Virus record (IMG/VR): IMGVR_UViG_3300037086_000360
Location: 124,001 to 188,000 of that record
Reading direction: 5' to 3' (one strand)
DNA: 64,000 bases
From: a virus
The notes below the pieces were generated by a model that had not been told where the DNA came from, searched no databases, and worked only from the letters and a program-made list of their open reading frames with translations. Below, in pieces: positions 17,025-24,623 of this stretch. The stretch's first letter is position 1, and each line of letters begins with the position of its first letter. Both the position numbers and the translations under genes were made by a program.

Positions 17025-17291
17025 ATGGCACACATCTATTATTTCCCAGATCCAAATGGTGAAGAAAAACTAACACCAGAAGATTGGTCGATTTGGAACT
17101 TCTTTCTCCCATTTCCTTCTAAGCGGCCACAAACAGGAGATAGCGGACTTATGGTTAGTTATCAGAATGGACGTGCTATATGGACACGACTATCTGGTCA
17201 AGATGACGCTACTCAACTCCCCTTTGCCTTTACAAAGTTGCCAGACGAAGCCCTTAGATATTTTCTTAGTCAGGTTTTTGAAGCTGAATAG
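17025..17291 (+). CDS. Small paralog family B, divergent
   Basis: Contains KLTPEDWSIWNFFLPF and ends ALRYFLSQVFEAE, similar to the FLTDVF and FIRGVF ends of family B. Converges on the minus-strand gene 17293-17691 with a 1-nt gap. Confidence 0.65.
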   Translation: MAHIYYFPDPNGEEKLTPEDWSIWNFFLPFPSKRPQTGDSGLMVSYQNGRAIWTRLSGQDDATQLPFAFTKLPDEALRYFLSQVFEAE

Positions 17292-17292
17292 A

Positions 17293-17691
17293 TTAGAGAT
17301 CTGCCATCCAATCTTCTTCAAAGCAAGTCTTAATGACATCTCGATGACTCGGAACTTCATGACCTCCACCCGCAGCAGTCATCAATGCTTTTAGCATCTT
17401 CTTGGGGATTATTTTTTTAATATATTTGGCTCTCGCAATCGCTCTTGGTTTTGGAGTTTTTAGTCTGTAACCAGCGGGATATCTCTTCTCATTTGCATAA
17501 AACTCAAGAGTGTCGTCATCCATCCACATTTCGTCCCTTCCACATAAAGGGCAAACAAAGAGATAGTTATAGGCCAGTCCTCTGGCATCTTCCCAACCAT
17601 TTCCTGATTCGTAATAACGCCAGAACTCGAAACCACAGCTTTCACAAGTCCAGGCCTCATCATTTCCAAATTCTCTGAGTAATCTTCGCAT
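17293..17691 (-). CDS. Minus-strand zinc-ribbon protein
   Basis: The N-terminal half has two cysteine knuckles, CESCGFEFW and CPLCGRDEMW, separated by about 30 residues, forming a plausible zinc ribbon; the rest is basic and ends in an acidic tail. It is divergent from the acyltransferase-like gene with a 34-nt gap, so the gap must hold promoters for both. Confidence 0.75.
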   Translation of the reverse strand: MRRLLREFGNDEAWTCESCGFEFWRYYESGNGWEDARGLAYNYLFVCPLCGRDEMWMDDDTLEFYANEKRYPAGYRLKTPKPRAIARAKYIKKIIPKKMLKALMTAAGGGHEVPSHRDVIKTCFEEDWMADL

Positions 17692-17713
17692 ATATTTATC
17701 TTATACATTTACT
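17688..17713. promoter_or_regulatory. Divergent promoter region
   Basis: The gap between the minus gene (start 17691) and ATG 17726 is AT-rich and includes GCATATATTTATCTTA, which is repeated exactly at 60545 upstream of a tRNA. TT-ATAC-AT on the + strand could serve as a -10. Its precise role is an inference. Confidence 0.35.
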
Positions 17714-17725
17714 TTGAGGAATGGC

Positions 17726-18406
17726 ATGCCAAAAATAATCTATCGAATATGCTACAAGGTGATGAGATTTCTCATACTTAAGATCCATGTGTCCGGAAGA
17801 AGACACCTTGAAAATGGACCAATTATCTTAGTATCGAATCATTCGGGATCTTTCGGCCCACTTTCCATAATTTCTTCATTTCCATTCATTCTCTATCCAT
17901 GGATAGACCATGAAATAGCAGATCAGTCAACCGTTTCTAAAAAAATTAAAGAAGAATTTCTTGAAGGAGAGCTTCATTTGAAGCCTCCATTTTCAACCTA
18001 TTTTGCAAGATGGATTGGTAGAATCTGTATCGTTTTGATGAAGAACATCAACGCTATTCCTGTTTACGACAAAAGCAGAAAGATAATGGTGACCCTTGAT
18101 AAAAGCATTGATCTTCTCAAGCTTGGAAAGAAGGTCTTGATTTTTGGAGAAAGTGCGAAGCCGTCTGAAAATGAAGACTTTCATGAGCTCGCTACTGGGT
18201 TTATAGCTCTGGCTAAGGGGTATTATGACGCAACTGGAAAGTCGGTTTCAATTCTTCCTATCGCAGTCAACAGTAAAGTTGGTGGAGTCTCAATAGGACA
18301 TTCAATGACATTTGATCCTAATCTTTCCTACTCTGAGGAGAAGATAAGACTGAAGAATAGTGTAGAGACAGAGATAAGAAAACTCTACCACTCCATGGAG
18401 AAATAG
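17726..18406 (+). CDS. PlsC-like acyltransferase, atypical
   Basis: The protein resembles 1-acylglycerol-3-phosphate acyltransferases: GRRHLENGPIILVSNHSG near residue 25, INAIPVYDK in the middle and LIFGESAKPSEN later. In active members the first block is NHx4D; here the position of the Asp is Gly (NHSGSFG), and the usual PEGTR block reads FGESAKP. It may be inactive or have altered chemistry. ATG 17726 with TTTGAGGAATGG upstream is preferred over TTG 17714. Confidence 0.7.
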   Translation: MPKIIYRICYKVMRFLILKIHVSGRRHLENGPIILVSNHSGSFGPLSIISSFPFILYPWIDHEIADQSTVSKKIKEEFLEGELHLKPPFSTYFARWIGRICIVLMKNINAIPVYDKSRKIMVTLDKSIDLLKLGKKVLIFGESAKPSENEDFHELATGFIALAKGYYDATGKSVSILPIAVNSKVGGVSIGHSMTFDPNLSYSEEKIRLKNSVETEIRKLYHSMEK

Positions 18407-18407
18407 A

Positions 18408-18581
18408 ATGCCAAACAGTAAAAGAGTGAAAGAAGCTACAGAAAAATCGTTCAAAAAATTGACGACAATGCCACCAGAAGTTCTTCGATCTGAAATAGAT
18501 AGGCATATGGACGGGTTGGTAGCACGCTTGCTAATCGATTCTGGTATGTTTGAAACCGAGGAGTTTAAAAATGGCAAATAG
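18408..18581 (+). CDS. Small helical hypothetical protein
   Basis: A 57-codon frame from ATG 18408 (MPNSKRVKEATEKSFKKL) between the acyltransferase and the release-factor-like gene, overlapping the latter's ATG by 11 nt. Amphipathic and basic. No family recognised. Confidence 0.6.
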   Translation: MPNSKRVKEATEKSFKKLTTMPPEVLRSEIDRHMDGLVARLLIDSGMFETEEFKNGK

Positions 18582-18948
18582 AGATCCAAAAAATTTACTT
18601 TTTTCAGTGACGAAAGACGATTTAAAACTGACTTGGTTCAGCGGAACCGGAAATGGTGGGATGAACAAGAACGCTCATCATAAGTGTTGTAGAATCCAAC
18701 ACAAGGACAGCGGAGTTACTGTTACTGGTCAGGATCAAAGAAGCAGAGAACAAAATCTTCGCAATGCTTTTATTCGTTTAACGGAACATCCCAAGTTCAA
18801 AATCTGGCTTAAGATCAAAACAGCGGAGTCTCTAGAAGATAAGAGAGAGATAGAGCGACAGATCCAGAGAAGAGTTGATGAGGCCATGAGAGAAGAAAAT
18901 ATGAAGGTCGAATTTTATGATCCGGAGGAAACAGTTGCCAACAGATAG
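18571..18948 (+). CDS. Release-factor-like (RF-1 domain) protein with GGM
   Basis: The region TWFSGTGNGGMNKNAHHKC...IQHKDSGVTVTGQDQRSREQN aligns with the RF-1 catalytic domain of class I release factors and of the rescue factor ArfB, including the N/K residues after the loop, the V-T-V strand and the R-S-x-x-x-N helix. The universal GGQ tripeptide reads GGM. At 125 residues with a basic C-terminal tail it is the size of ArfB-type rescue factors. ATG 18571 is chosen over TTG 18550. Role could be ribosome rescue, or binding without peptidyl hydrolysis. Confidence 0.82.
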   Translation: MANRDPKNLLFSVTKDDLKLTWFSGTGNGGMNKNAHHKCCRIQHKDSGVTVTGQDQRSREQNLRNAFIRLTEHPKFKIWLKIKTAESLEDKREIERQIQRRVDEAMREENMKVEFYDPEETVANR

Positions 18949-19219
18949 TGAAATCAAGGCCGCTTTTGATTGTCTAGGTTCTCTTTCATCTATTGAACTT
19001 AGAAAAAGAATCATTCAATACCATGGTGATCTTTTTGAGAAGCTTATGGAAACCGCGTGTCTTGATCCAGACGATGAAAAGATTGAGCTAGAAGAGCCAG
19101 ATCAGATCAACAAAGAAGATACTAAGCGGCTGTGGGGATCTGGAAAGAAGGTGAAAGACTTGAGTGCGGGAGCAGATCTGTTTGACGACAATGATAAAAT
19201 AGAGCGGTCTGACGATTAG
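18935..19219 (+). CDS. Hypothetical acidic protein
   Basis: TTG 18935 is preferred to ATG 18917 because CCGGAGGAA lies 5-7 nt upstream of it. The product is acidic, with a helical N-terminal half (AAFDCLGSLSSIELRKRI) and a disordered acidic C-terminus. Function unknown. Confidence 0.65.
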   Translation: MPTDSEIKAAFDCLGSLSSIELRKRIIQYHGDLFEKLMETACLDPDDEKIELEEPDQINKEDTKRLWGSGKKVKDLSAGADLFDDNDKIERSDD

Positions 19220-19342
19220 CATATCAGTGCCGTAGGCATATATGAAATATAAGGATGACCGAGACCTAAGGGGCTCGGCCATCAAGCGAACGCAGAGCTA
19301 TTCGACAAAGCGTGGCTGATCTGAGAGCAAGATCTGGTTTAA
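19220..19342 (+). ncRNA. Possible structured RNA leader, uncertain
   Basis: No reading frame is supported here. There is a strong hairpin at 19254-19283 (GATG and CCGAG pairing with CTCGG and CATC) and a second one, GATCT with AGATC, near 19318-19334. The stretch leads directly into a tRNA-like domain, so the two could form one RNA. Confidence 0.35.
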
Positions 19343-19403
19343 GTTGCTAGGGCTAGGTGTCCGCCCGACGGGGAAACGCTGAGTTCGAATCTCAGTAGCG
19401 ACA
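19343..19403 (+). ncRNA. tRNA-like domain lacking a D arm
   Basis: Acceptor strands GTTGCTA and TAGCGAC pair over 7 positions (one G-U), followed by a perfect T arm CTGAG-TTCGAAT-CTCAG and discriminator A. Only 29 nt separate the 5' acceptor strand from the T arm, too few for both a D arm and an anticodon arm. It may be a decayed or minimal tRNA, or the 3' domain of a larger RNA. Confidence 0.5.
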
Positions 19404-19418
19404 GTTCATTTTTCTTAG

Positions 19419-19440
19419 AGGCGTGGCTCAACGGCCAATT
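19419..19440 (+). pseudogene. 5' fragment of tRNA-Trp
   Basis: The first 7 bases AGGCGTG and the following D-arm-like bases match the 5' end of the intact tRNA-Trp at 20321, then the sequence runs straight into the endonuclease start. This is what remains when a mobile gene inserts into a tRNA gene and brings a new 5' end for the target. Confidence 0.6.
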
Positions 19441-20322
19441 ATGATTGAAAGTGAAAAAGAATACACATGCTCCAAATGTGGGGCAAAACTAAAATCAATT
19501 GTCAACTTAGCAAATCATCATGCTAAAGAACATCCAAAACCACCGATCTATGAATTGATCTTGGTCAAGAAGTCATGTGAAAAATGTGGGAAGGAGATTG
19601 AAGCTAAAAGATATTTGAAAAGAGGAATACCACAGCTAGAAACTGAAAGAAGATTTTGTGATTTTTGTTCCCACGGACATTCTCATACAAAAGAGTGGAA
19701 TGAAAAGATTAGCGTGTCTTTGAAAGAAAGAGATATTGTTCCGAAAGCAAAAATACAATTTGACATTGAGACCTTAATCACAAGGATCTCGACATCAAAA
19801 CCCTTCATTGTCACATGTATAACTTGTGGTAAATTGTTTCTATCGAGTTCAATATCGGGAAAATGTTGTAGTCAGAAGTGTATCGGAGGATCTCATAAAG
19901 GAATAAAACACAAAGCTGGAAGCAAGGCTGGTGGATTAAGAAATGGAGGTGGGAAATCGAAACAGATTTTCCATCATTCTAAAATAGCAGGAGAGATGAA
20001 ACTAAATACGGAAGAGATCAAGTTAGCAACCATCTTAGATAAGCTTGAATTGAAATGGGAAAGAAACTGGAAAGGTTTTCCCTATATCACAAAAGATGGG
20101 AAATATAGAAAATATTACCCTGATTTTCATCTTATTGAAAATGATTGGTATCTTGAATACAAGGGATGGATTACAGAAGAAATGATTCATAAGATGGAAG
20201 ATGCAAAGAAAAGAAATGATTTGAAGCTATTGATTATTTATGGAAATGATCGTCGATATAAAGATCTTGGTCTGAGCATAGTTGAATTAGAAGTAGACAA
20301 CGCTTTGTTGTCTCTCACATAG
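19441..20322 (+). CDS. Zinc-finger PD-(D/E)XK homing endonuclease in tRNA-Trp
   Basis: The N-terminus has a C2H2 finger (YTCSKCGAKL...HHAKEH) and several C-x2-C pairs. The C-terminal part has YYPDFHLIENDWYLEYKGW, a good PD-(D/E)XK core. ATG 19441 is chosen; the frame open to 19423 covers the tRNA fragment. Its stop TAG overlaps the first bases of the intact tRNA-Trp. Position between two tRNA-Trp 5' ends marks it as a tRNA-targeting mobile gene. Confidence 0.84.
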   Translation: MIESEKEYTCSKCGAKLKSIVNLANHHAKEHPKPPIYELILVKKSCEKCGKEIEAKRYLKRGIPQLETERRFCDFCSHGHSHTKEWNEKISVSLKERDIVPKAKIQFDIETLITRISTSKPFIVTCITCGKLFLSSSISGKCCSQKCIGGSHKGIKHKAGSKAGGLRNGGGKSKQIFHHSKIAGEMKLNTEEIKLATILDKLELKWERNWKGFPYITKDGKYRKYYPDFHLIENDWYLEYKGWITEEMIHKMEDAKKRNDLKLLIIYGNDRRYKDLGLSIVELEVDNALLSLT

Positions 20323-20399
20323 GCGTGTGGCCCAGCGGCGACGGCAACAGACTCCAAATCTGTCATAACACATCGAGGGTTCGAGTCCTTCCACGCCTG
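20321..20399 (+). tRNA. tRNA-Trp (CCA)
   Basis: Acceptor AGGCGTG/CACGCCT is perfect, anticodon stem ACAGA/TCTGT with loop CTCCAAA, T stem GAGGG/CCTTC, discriminator G. The variable region of about 11 nt is longer than usual for tRNA-Trp. Confidence 0.88.
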
Positions 20400-20465
20400 A
20401 AACTGTGACCGAGCGTTCGAATCGCTCCGCCTCTGAATCTCTTGTCTTTCTTAAATAGGTGGGAT

Positions 20466-20882
20466 ATGAAGAAAAAGTTCGCCCTCATTTTTTTGGCCTT
20501 GGCCGTTCTTTCATCTTGTACCACTCTCCAATCTTGGACCAAGGCTGTTACAAAATATGATCAAAAGTCATATGAGAACTTCACGTCTCTCAAGGCTGAA
20601 TTGAACGCCTTTATAGAAATGGTGAAACCTGAAACTCCTCAAGACAAAATAGATATATTCTATCTCATTTATAACAAAATCTATGAATATGAAAAGGGCA
20701 AAGGCCTTGCTAATCACGAAACAATTGCTCAGCTAGAGTTATTGAAGGGCAGAATTGACGATTTTGTTGGACAAGCTCAGGCGTCAGACCTTTCTCAATT
20801 TTATAAAGATGCTAAAGTCGAAACTCTCGACAGAATCTTAGATGTAATCATATCTACTGAATACGCAAGACCTCGAGCTTAA
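20466..20882 (+). CDS. Small lipoprotein
   Basis: ATG 20466 follows AGGTGGGAT. The N-terminus KKKFALIFLALAVLSSC is a lipoprotein signal with lipobox LSSC. The mature part is helical (about 120 residues) with no known domain. Likely anchored in a membrane of the host envelope. Confidence 0.75.
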   Translation: MKKKFALIFLALAVLSSCTTLQSWTKAVTKYDQKSYENFTSLKAELNAFIEMVKPETPQDKIDIFYLIYNKIYEYEKGKGLANHETIAQLELLKGRIDDFVGQAQASDLSQFYKDAKVETLDRILDVIISTEYARPRA

Positions 20883-20887
20883 TTAAG

Positions 20888-21979
20888 ATGTTGAGAATAG
20901 AAATAACAAATACTAGATATAATAAAATCTATTACAGTTGTAAATCTTGTGGCAGTAGCCGTACTAAGCAACTCTTGCTTAGAGCTGAATTGGACAAATT
21001 TGATTTTCTTTGTAAAAAGTGTAAAACTACCAAAACGTGTTTGGAAAAATATGGAGTTGATCATATTTCTAAAATAAAGAACGTTAGAGAGAGAACAAAA
21101 CAAACATGTTTAAAAAGATATGGAGTAGAGACTCCATTTGAAAACAGAGAAGTAAGAGAAAAATTTGAACAAACATGTTTAGAGAAATATGGAGTAAGCA
21201 ACCCAAATAAAATAAAAGAAGTCAGGAATAAAATTAAAAATACAAGCTGGAAAAAATATGGGAATGATATGGCTCCGATTGTGGAAAAACGTAAAAATAC
21301 TTTCTTGAGAAAATATGGTGTTATTAATCCCAACAAACTAGAATCAGTTAAAGAAGAGAAAAAGTTGACTTATTTAAAGAGATATGGAGTTGATAATCCA
21401 GCTAAAAATGAAAAAGTAAAAGAGAAAACTAGGCAAACCTGTATAGAAAGATACGGAGTGGATCATCCATGGAAAAATTCTGAAATTTCTAAAAAACTGT
21501 TAGAAAAGGGAAAAAAGACTCTTTTAGAGAGATACGGAGTCGATCACAATATGAAAGTACAAGAATTTCATGCTAAGACTGTAGCGAATGGTCTTGTTAC
21601 CAAAAAACTTAATCATACTTTTAATTCTTCAAAATCTGAAGACAAATTTTATGAAATTCTGAAGTTAAAATACGTTGACGTGGAAAGACAATATTCATAT
21701 TATCGTTACCCGTTCTATTGTGATTTTTATATTCCAGAAAAAGATTTGTTTATAGAGCTAAATGAATTTTGGACTCACGGAAAAGAAGCGTTTGATGTGA
21801 CGAACAATGACCATATTAAGAAAATGAATGGGTGGCAAGAAAAAGCGAAAACTTCGAAATTTTATCAAGGTGCCATTGAAACTTGGACTATTAGAGATGT
21901 TAAAAAACGCAAATGTGCTAAAGAAAATAATATAAACTATATTGAGATTTTTGGAAATCATCAATTTGATCTAGTCTAG
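20888..21979 (+). CDS. Homing endonuclease with KYGV repeats
   Basis: Two cysteine pairs at the N-terminus (SCKSCGSS, LCKKCKTT) are followed by eight or nine repeats of the form TCL-x-(K/R)YGV-x-x-P, about 22 residues apart, a NUMOD-like DNA-binding array. The C-terminus has SKSEDKFYEIL and YCDFYIPEKDLFIELNEFWTHG, a PD-(D/E)XK/EDxHD-type nuclease core. Very A-rich compared with neighbours, consistent with lateral mobility. Confidence 0.85.
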   Translation: MLRIEITNTRYNKIYYSCKSCGSSRTKQLLLRAELDKFDFLCKKCKTTKTCLEKYGVDHISKIKNVRERTKQTCLKRYGVETPFENREVREKFEQTCLEKYGVSNPNKIKEVRNKIKNTSWKKYGNDMAPIVEKRKNTFLRKYGVINPNKLESVKEEKKLTYLKRYGVDNPAKNEKVKEKTRQTCIERYGVDHPWKNSEISKKLLEKGKKTLLERYGVDHNMKVQEFHAKTVANGLVTKKLNHTFNSSKSEDKFYEILKLKYVDVERQYSYYRYPFYCDFYIPEKDLFIELNEFWTHGKEAFDVTNNDHIKKMNGWQEKAKTSKFYQGAIETWTIRDVKKRKCAKENNINYIEIFGNHQFDLV

Positions 21980-22001
21980 CTAATGATAAAAGGAAAAATC
22001 C

Positions 22002-22343
22002 ATGGAACTAAATTTTCATTTGGACGACTTTTTGAAATATGTTGGTGACAACTCAAGCAAAGCAGCCCTATCAGCTCTTCAGGGTGCTCTTACTGGTGCA
22101 GCAATGAGTGAATCTCCTTTCCTTCTTTCTCAAGCAGAACTTGTCACAAAGTACATGAACATGAGAAAAGATGGAAAGCTCTCAGGACCAGAGCTCCAGT
22201 CCCTTCTCGACGACATCAATACCGCCATGCAAGCAGAACTGTTGAAGATGAATATGACAACTAGGGTTGCCGCTCAAGCTCTTTGCAATTCTCTTCTTGA
22301 CATCCTTAAGGGCGCTCTTACGATTTTAGTCACTCTAGCATAG
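22002..22343 (+). CDS. Helical hypothetical protein, 113 aa
   Basis: An alanine- and leucine-rich soluble helical protein (ALSALQGALTGAAMS, AAQALCNSLLDILKGAL) with a hydrophobic C-terminal end. No family recognised. Confidence 0.7.
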   Translation: MELNFHLDDFLKYVGDNSSKAALSALQGALTGAAMSESPFLLSQAELVTKYMNMRKDGKLSGPELQSLLDDINTAMQAELLKMNMTTRVAAQALCNSLLDILKGALTILVTLA

Positions 22344-22371
22344 AAAGCATAGTTCTTCTTAGGAGAAGAAA

Positions 22372-22647
22372 ATGGAGCCAAGAAGCCCGGTAGATGTTTC
22401 AAAGCAAATCAAAGCTGTCATTCCTGTGGAGTTTCAAGAAGAAATTGATTGGTTCATAAACGACTTTTCATATAAGCCTCCTGAAATGGTTGGAAACTGC
22501 TTTCGCGCGCTTGGAGAGTTCATCACCATGAAACTCTTCAGAGAATCTGAATTTTTGACGGAACCATGGCAAATCAAGGTCGCCTCCATTTTCAGCACTC
22601 TCTCAGAAGAAGAAATCATGATTCACAATGAGAAGGTGAGACCATGA
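22372..22647 (+). CDS. Hypothetical protein, 91 aa
   Basis: AGGAGAAGAA precedes the ATG. The product is a mixed alpha protein with no visible motif. Overlaps the next start by 4 nt. Confidence 0.68.
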   Translation: MEPRSPVDVSKQIKAVIPVEFQEEIDWFINDFSYKPPEMVGNCFRALGEFITMKLFRESEFLTEPWQIKVASIFSTLSEEEIMIHNEKVRP

Positions 22648-23117
22648 AGCTCAAGTTCAAGGATATTTTTCATCTAAGTCTAGTCCAAGCCGCGCTTCCT
22701 CCACTAGTAGTATTGGTTGTGTGGGGAGGTTTTTTGTTGCAGTGGATTGTTGTTGATAGGATTCCAGCACACAGCCTGCTCTTTCCGATTATCTCTGGAA
22801 TTGTAATACTCTTTGTTTTTCCATTTTTGTTTTATACTCTTTTTGCAATAAGTCGAAAGCAACAGCTTGAGAAAAGAATTGAAGTATTCAAAAATGCTCC
22901 AATACGTGTGGCTTATGTTCCAGTGATTCCTCCAGTGTTAGAAAATGAAACTACATATATGACGAACGGGAGTATCTTTTCTTCTGTTCCACAAGAACAT
23001 AGATGTGAGAAATGTGGTTGGGTCGGCATGCCATATGATGAAGGCAAAGTTTTTACTCATTGTCCTGGATGTAGCAGAAAAATCAGATATGACATTGTGA
23101 AGTGCAATGACATTTAA
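22644..23117 (+). CDS. Membrane protein with C-terminal zinc ribbon
   Basis: Two hydrophobic segments (residues about 15-33 and 45-65) are followed by a cytosolic tail with HRCEKCGWVG and FTHCPGCSRKI, a zinc ribbon. Coupled to both neighbours by overlaps. Confidence 0.73.
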   Translation: MKLKFKDIFHLSLVQAALPPLVVLVVWGGFLLQWIVVDRIPAHSLLFPIISGIVILFVFPFLFYTLFAISRKQQLEKRIEVFKNAPIRVAYVPVIPPVLENETTYMTNGSIFSSVPQEHRCEKCGWVGMPYDEGKVFTHCPGCSRKIRYDIVKCNDI

Positions 23118-23380
23118 TGGAAAAACAGATGAAAATTACTCGAGAGTTGTTTAGCTGGTGGTTTGGGGATTTCAAACTCCCTTTCACTCGTCAGCTTGTG
23201 GGATTTGGATTTGGAAGGACAGATGTTGGTGGAACAATTCATCCCACAGTTTTTGGTGGCTTTAAGATGAAGGGTGGTTACAACGTCTCTATTACTGTGG
23301 CTAGATTCTTTCTTCAAGTGATTTGGATCAAAGAAGGCTCTCGGAAAGGTACTTGGGAGAATTGGTTCAAAATTGTATGA
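23117..23380 (+). CDS. Hypothetical protein, 87 aa
   Basis: Starts at ATG 23117 (TAATG overlap); ATG 23129 is an alternative. Rich in Phe, Gly and Trp (FSWWFGDFKLPFTRQLVGFGFG). No family recognised. Confidence 0.62.
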   Translation: MEKQMKITRELFSWWFGDFKLPFTRQLVGFGFGRTDVGGTIHPTVFGGFKMKGGYNVSITVARFFLQVIWIKEGSRKGTWENWFKIV

Positions 23381-23384
23381 TTTT

Positions 23385-23460
23385 CAGGCAGTAGCGTAGT
23401 TCGGTCTATCGCGCTACCTTGGGGTGGTAGAGACCGTCAGTTCAAATCTGGCCTGCCTGA
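23385..23460 (+). tRNA. tRNA-Pro (GGG)
   Basis: Acceptor CAGGCAG/CTGCCTG is perfect, anticodon stem CTACC/GGTAG with loop TTGGGGT, T stem GTCAG/CTGGC with loop TTCAAAT. Confidence 0.92.
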
Positions 23461-23472
23461 TTAGGAGATGAT

Positions 23473-23679
23473 ATGAGAAGGTTTGAGATAGCGTTCTATT
23501 CTTACATACTCGTTTGGATGGTAATTGGGGTCACTGCCGTCCTTACACATTTCATTCAACCAGTTTGGATCACAATAATCTTCATCACTGGAATTGCCAT
23601 AATCGCTCTCATCATTGCACTTTCAGAAAAGGTGAGAGACTGGATGGTAATAAAAGTGAAACTTGGAAGGAAAAAATAA
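23473..23679 (+). CDS. Small two-helix membrane protein
   Basis: AGGAGATGAT before the ATG. Two transmembrane segments (residues about 10-28 and 35-52) and a basic tail. First of three consecutive small membrane proteins. Confidence 0.68.
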   Translation: MRRFEIAFYSYILVWMVIGVTAVLTHFIQPVWITIIFITGIAIIALIIALSEKVRDWMVIKVKLGRKK

Positions 23680-23885
23680 TGGCTCGACAACCGTGGTTAA
23701 TGACATCCTCTTTTTCAACTTTTGGTGTTGGAGGTGCTCTTATAGGCTGGGCAGCAGGTGGATTTAATGGATCATCTGGATTCAAGGGAGCAATACTCGG
23801 TGGAATTGTTGGAGCTATTGCGGCAGTTCTCTTTTGGCTAGCAAATCTTTTCATCGAAAATAGGAAAAAGAATGACAACAACTAG
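23679..23885 (+). CDS. Small glycine-rich membrane protein
   Basis: ATG 23679 overlaps the previous stop. The glycine-rich centre GGALIGWAAGGF...GAILGGIVGAIAAVLFW resembles small glycine-zipper membrane proteins. Function unknown. Confidence 0.68.
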   Translation: MARQPWLMTSSFSTFGVGGALIGWAAGGFNGSSGFKGAILGGIVGAIAAVLFWLANLFIENRKKNDNN

Positions 23886-24141
23886 AGAGCGTGTGATTGT
23901 CTTTGGTTTTGTGATTGGATGGCTAGTTATAACGTTCGTTCAATCATTGGTCGGAACATTTCATGATAGATCCTTTGGATGGATGTGCCTCGCTACCTTG
24001 GCACTTATGGGTCTCACCACACTCATTGGAAGCATTTCTCCAAAGTTTGAGGAATGGATGAAACGAGAAGTGAAATTCCGTAAGCATCGTCTTGCCGATA
24101 GGCATACTTCTTCTAAAGGGAGAAATGAATGGGAGCAATAA
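23872..24141 (+). CDS. Small membrane protein
   Basis: Two predicted helices (VIVFGFVIGWLVITFVQSLV, CLATLALMGLTTLIG) and a basic, hydrophilic tail. Same size class and gene order as the two preceding membrane proteins. Confidence 0.66.
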   Translation: MTTTRERVIVFGFVIGWLVITFVQSLVGTFHDRSFGWMCLATLALMGLTTLIGSISPKFEEWMKREVKFRKHRLADRHTSSKGRNEWEQ

Positions 24142-24326
24142 TTCCTCCTCCGCCTCCAACATTTGAAGAGTTTCGGAAGAGGGTGCATGCTGGTGCCACT
24201 ACCATGGAGAAGCTCGATCCTGCCTTTGCAAAATGGTATAGGATGGGGCATTTTGGTCTTGGTTGGCTTTTCAGAAACAAAAAGAAAGAGGATGTACTTA
24301 CCAAGCCTCTTTTCAAGAAAAAGTGA
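24129..24326 (+). CDS. Hypothetical basic protein
   Basis: Sixty-five residues beginning MGAIIPPPPPTFEEF, with a basic C-terminus PLFKKK. GGGAGAAATGA precedes it. Overlaps the previous gene by 13 nt. No family recognised. Confidence 0.55.
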   Translation: MGAIIPPPPPTFEEFRKRVHAGATTMEKLDPAFAKWYRMGHFGLGWLFRNKKKEDVLTKPLFKKK

Positions 24327-24623
24327 TCTAGTTGTCACACTCAAACACGACAACTTGGGGTGGTTGAAAGGATTTGAATCGGTTGTCAACCGAGGCAATC
24401 CACTCACCTGTGATCTAATCATCACACGTGCCTTAAGGCCAATCGAAAGGTTGAAAAAAATGATTTGGTGGGATGGATTAGGTTCTTCTAATCTACCGAC
24501 CCCGTCATCTAGTTGTCAGACGTAGCTCTATGGAGCCAACTAAAAGTTGAAAAGACAATATGGTGAACGTGGTGGATGGCCTTGGGATACCAACCTGAGG
24601 CCATTCCTCTGCAAGAGGGCGAC
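24327..24623. other. Gene-poor stretch with inverted repeats
   Basis: No coding frame here is convincing. There are several short inverted repeats: AGTTGTC with GACAACT, CGGTTGTCAACCG, GATTAG with CTAATC, and TGGCCT with AGGCCA. CTAGTTGTCA occurs twice. A tRNA could not be assembled on either strand, though decayed tRNA sequence is possible. Confidence 0.4.

Noticed and set aside
19343-19403. tmRNA or two-piece tmRNA acceptor
   Set aside because: There is no tag-encoding frame and the acceptor strands are too close together for a tmRNA.
20879-21336. Minus-strand frames over the 20888 nuclease
   Set aside because: They are shadows of the repetitive KYGV codons on the + strand.
24340-24440. 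Minus-strand tRNA-Val (GAC) around the CGGTTGTCAACCG palindrome
   Set aside because: A possible anticodon arm exists but no acceptor or proper T arm could be paired.
24540-24600. Similarity of GTGGATGGCCTTGGG to the 5' region of 23S rRNA
   Set aside because: Only about 15 nt match, with an extra G, and nothing around it resembles rRNA.
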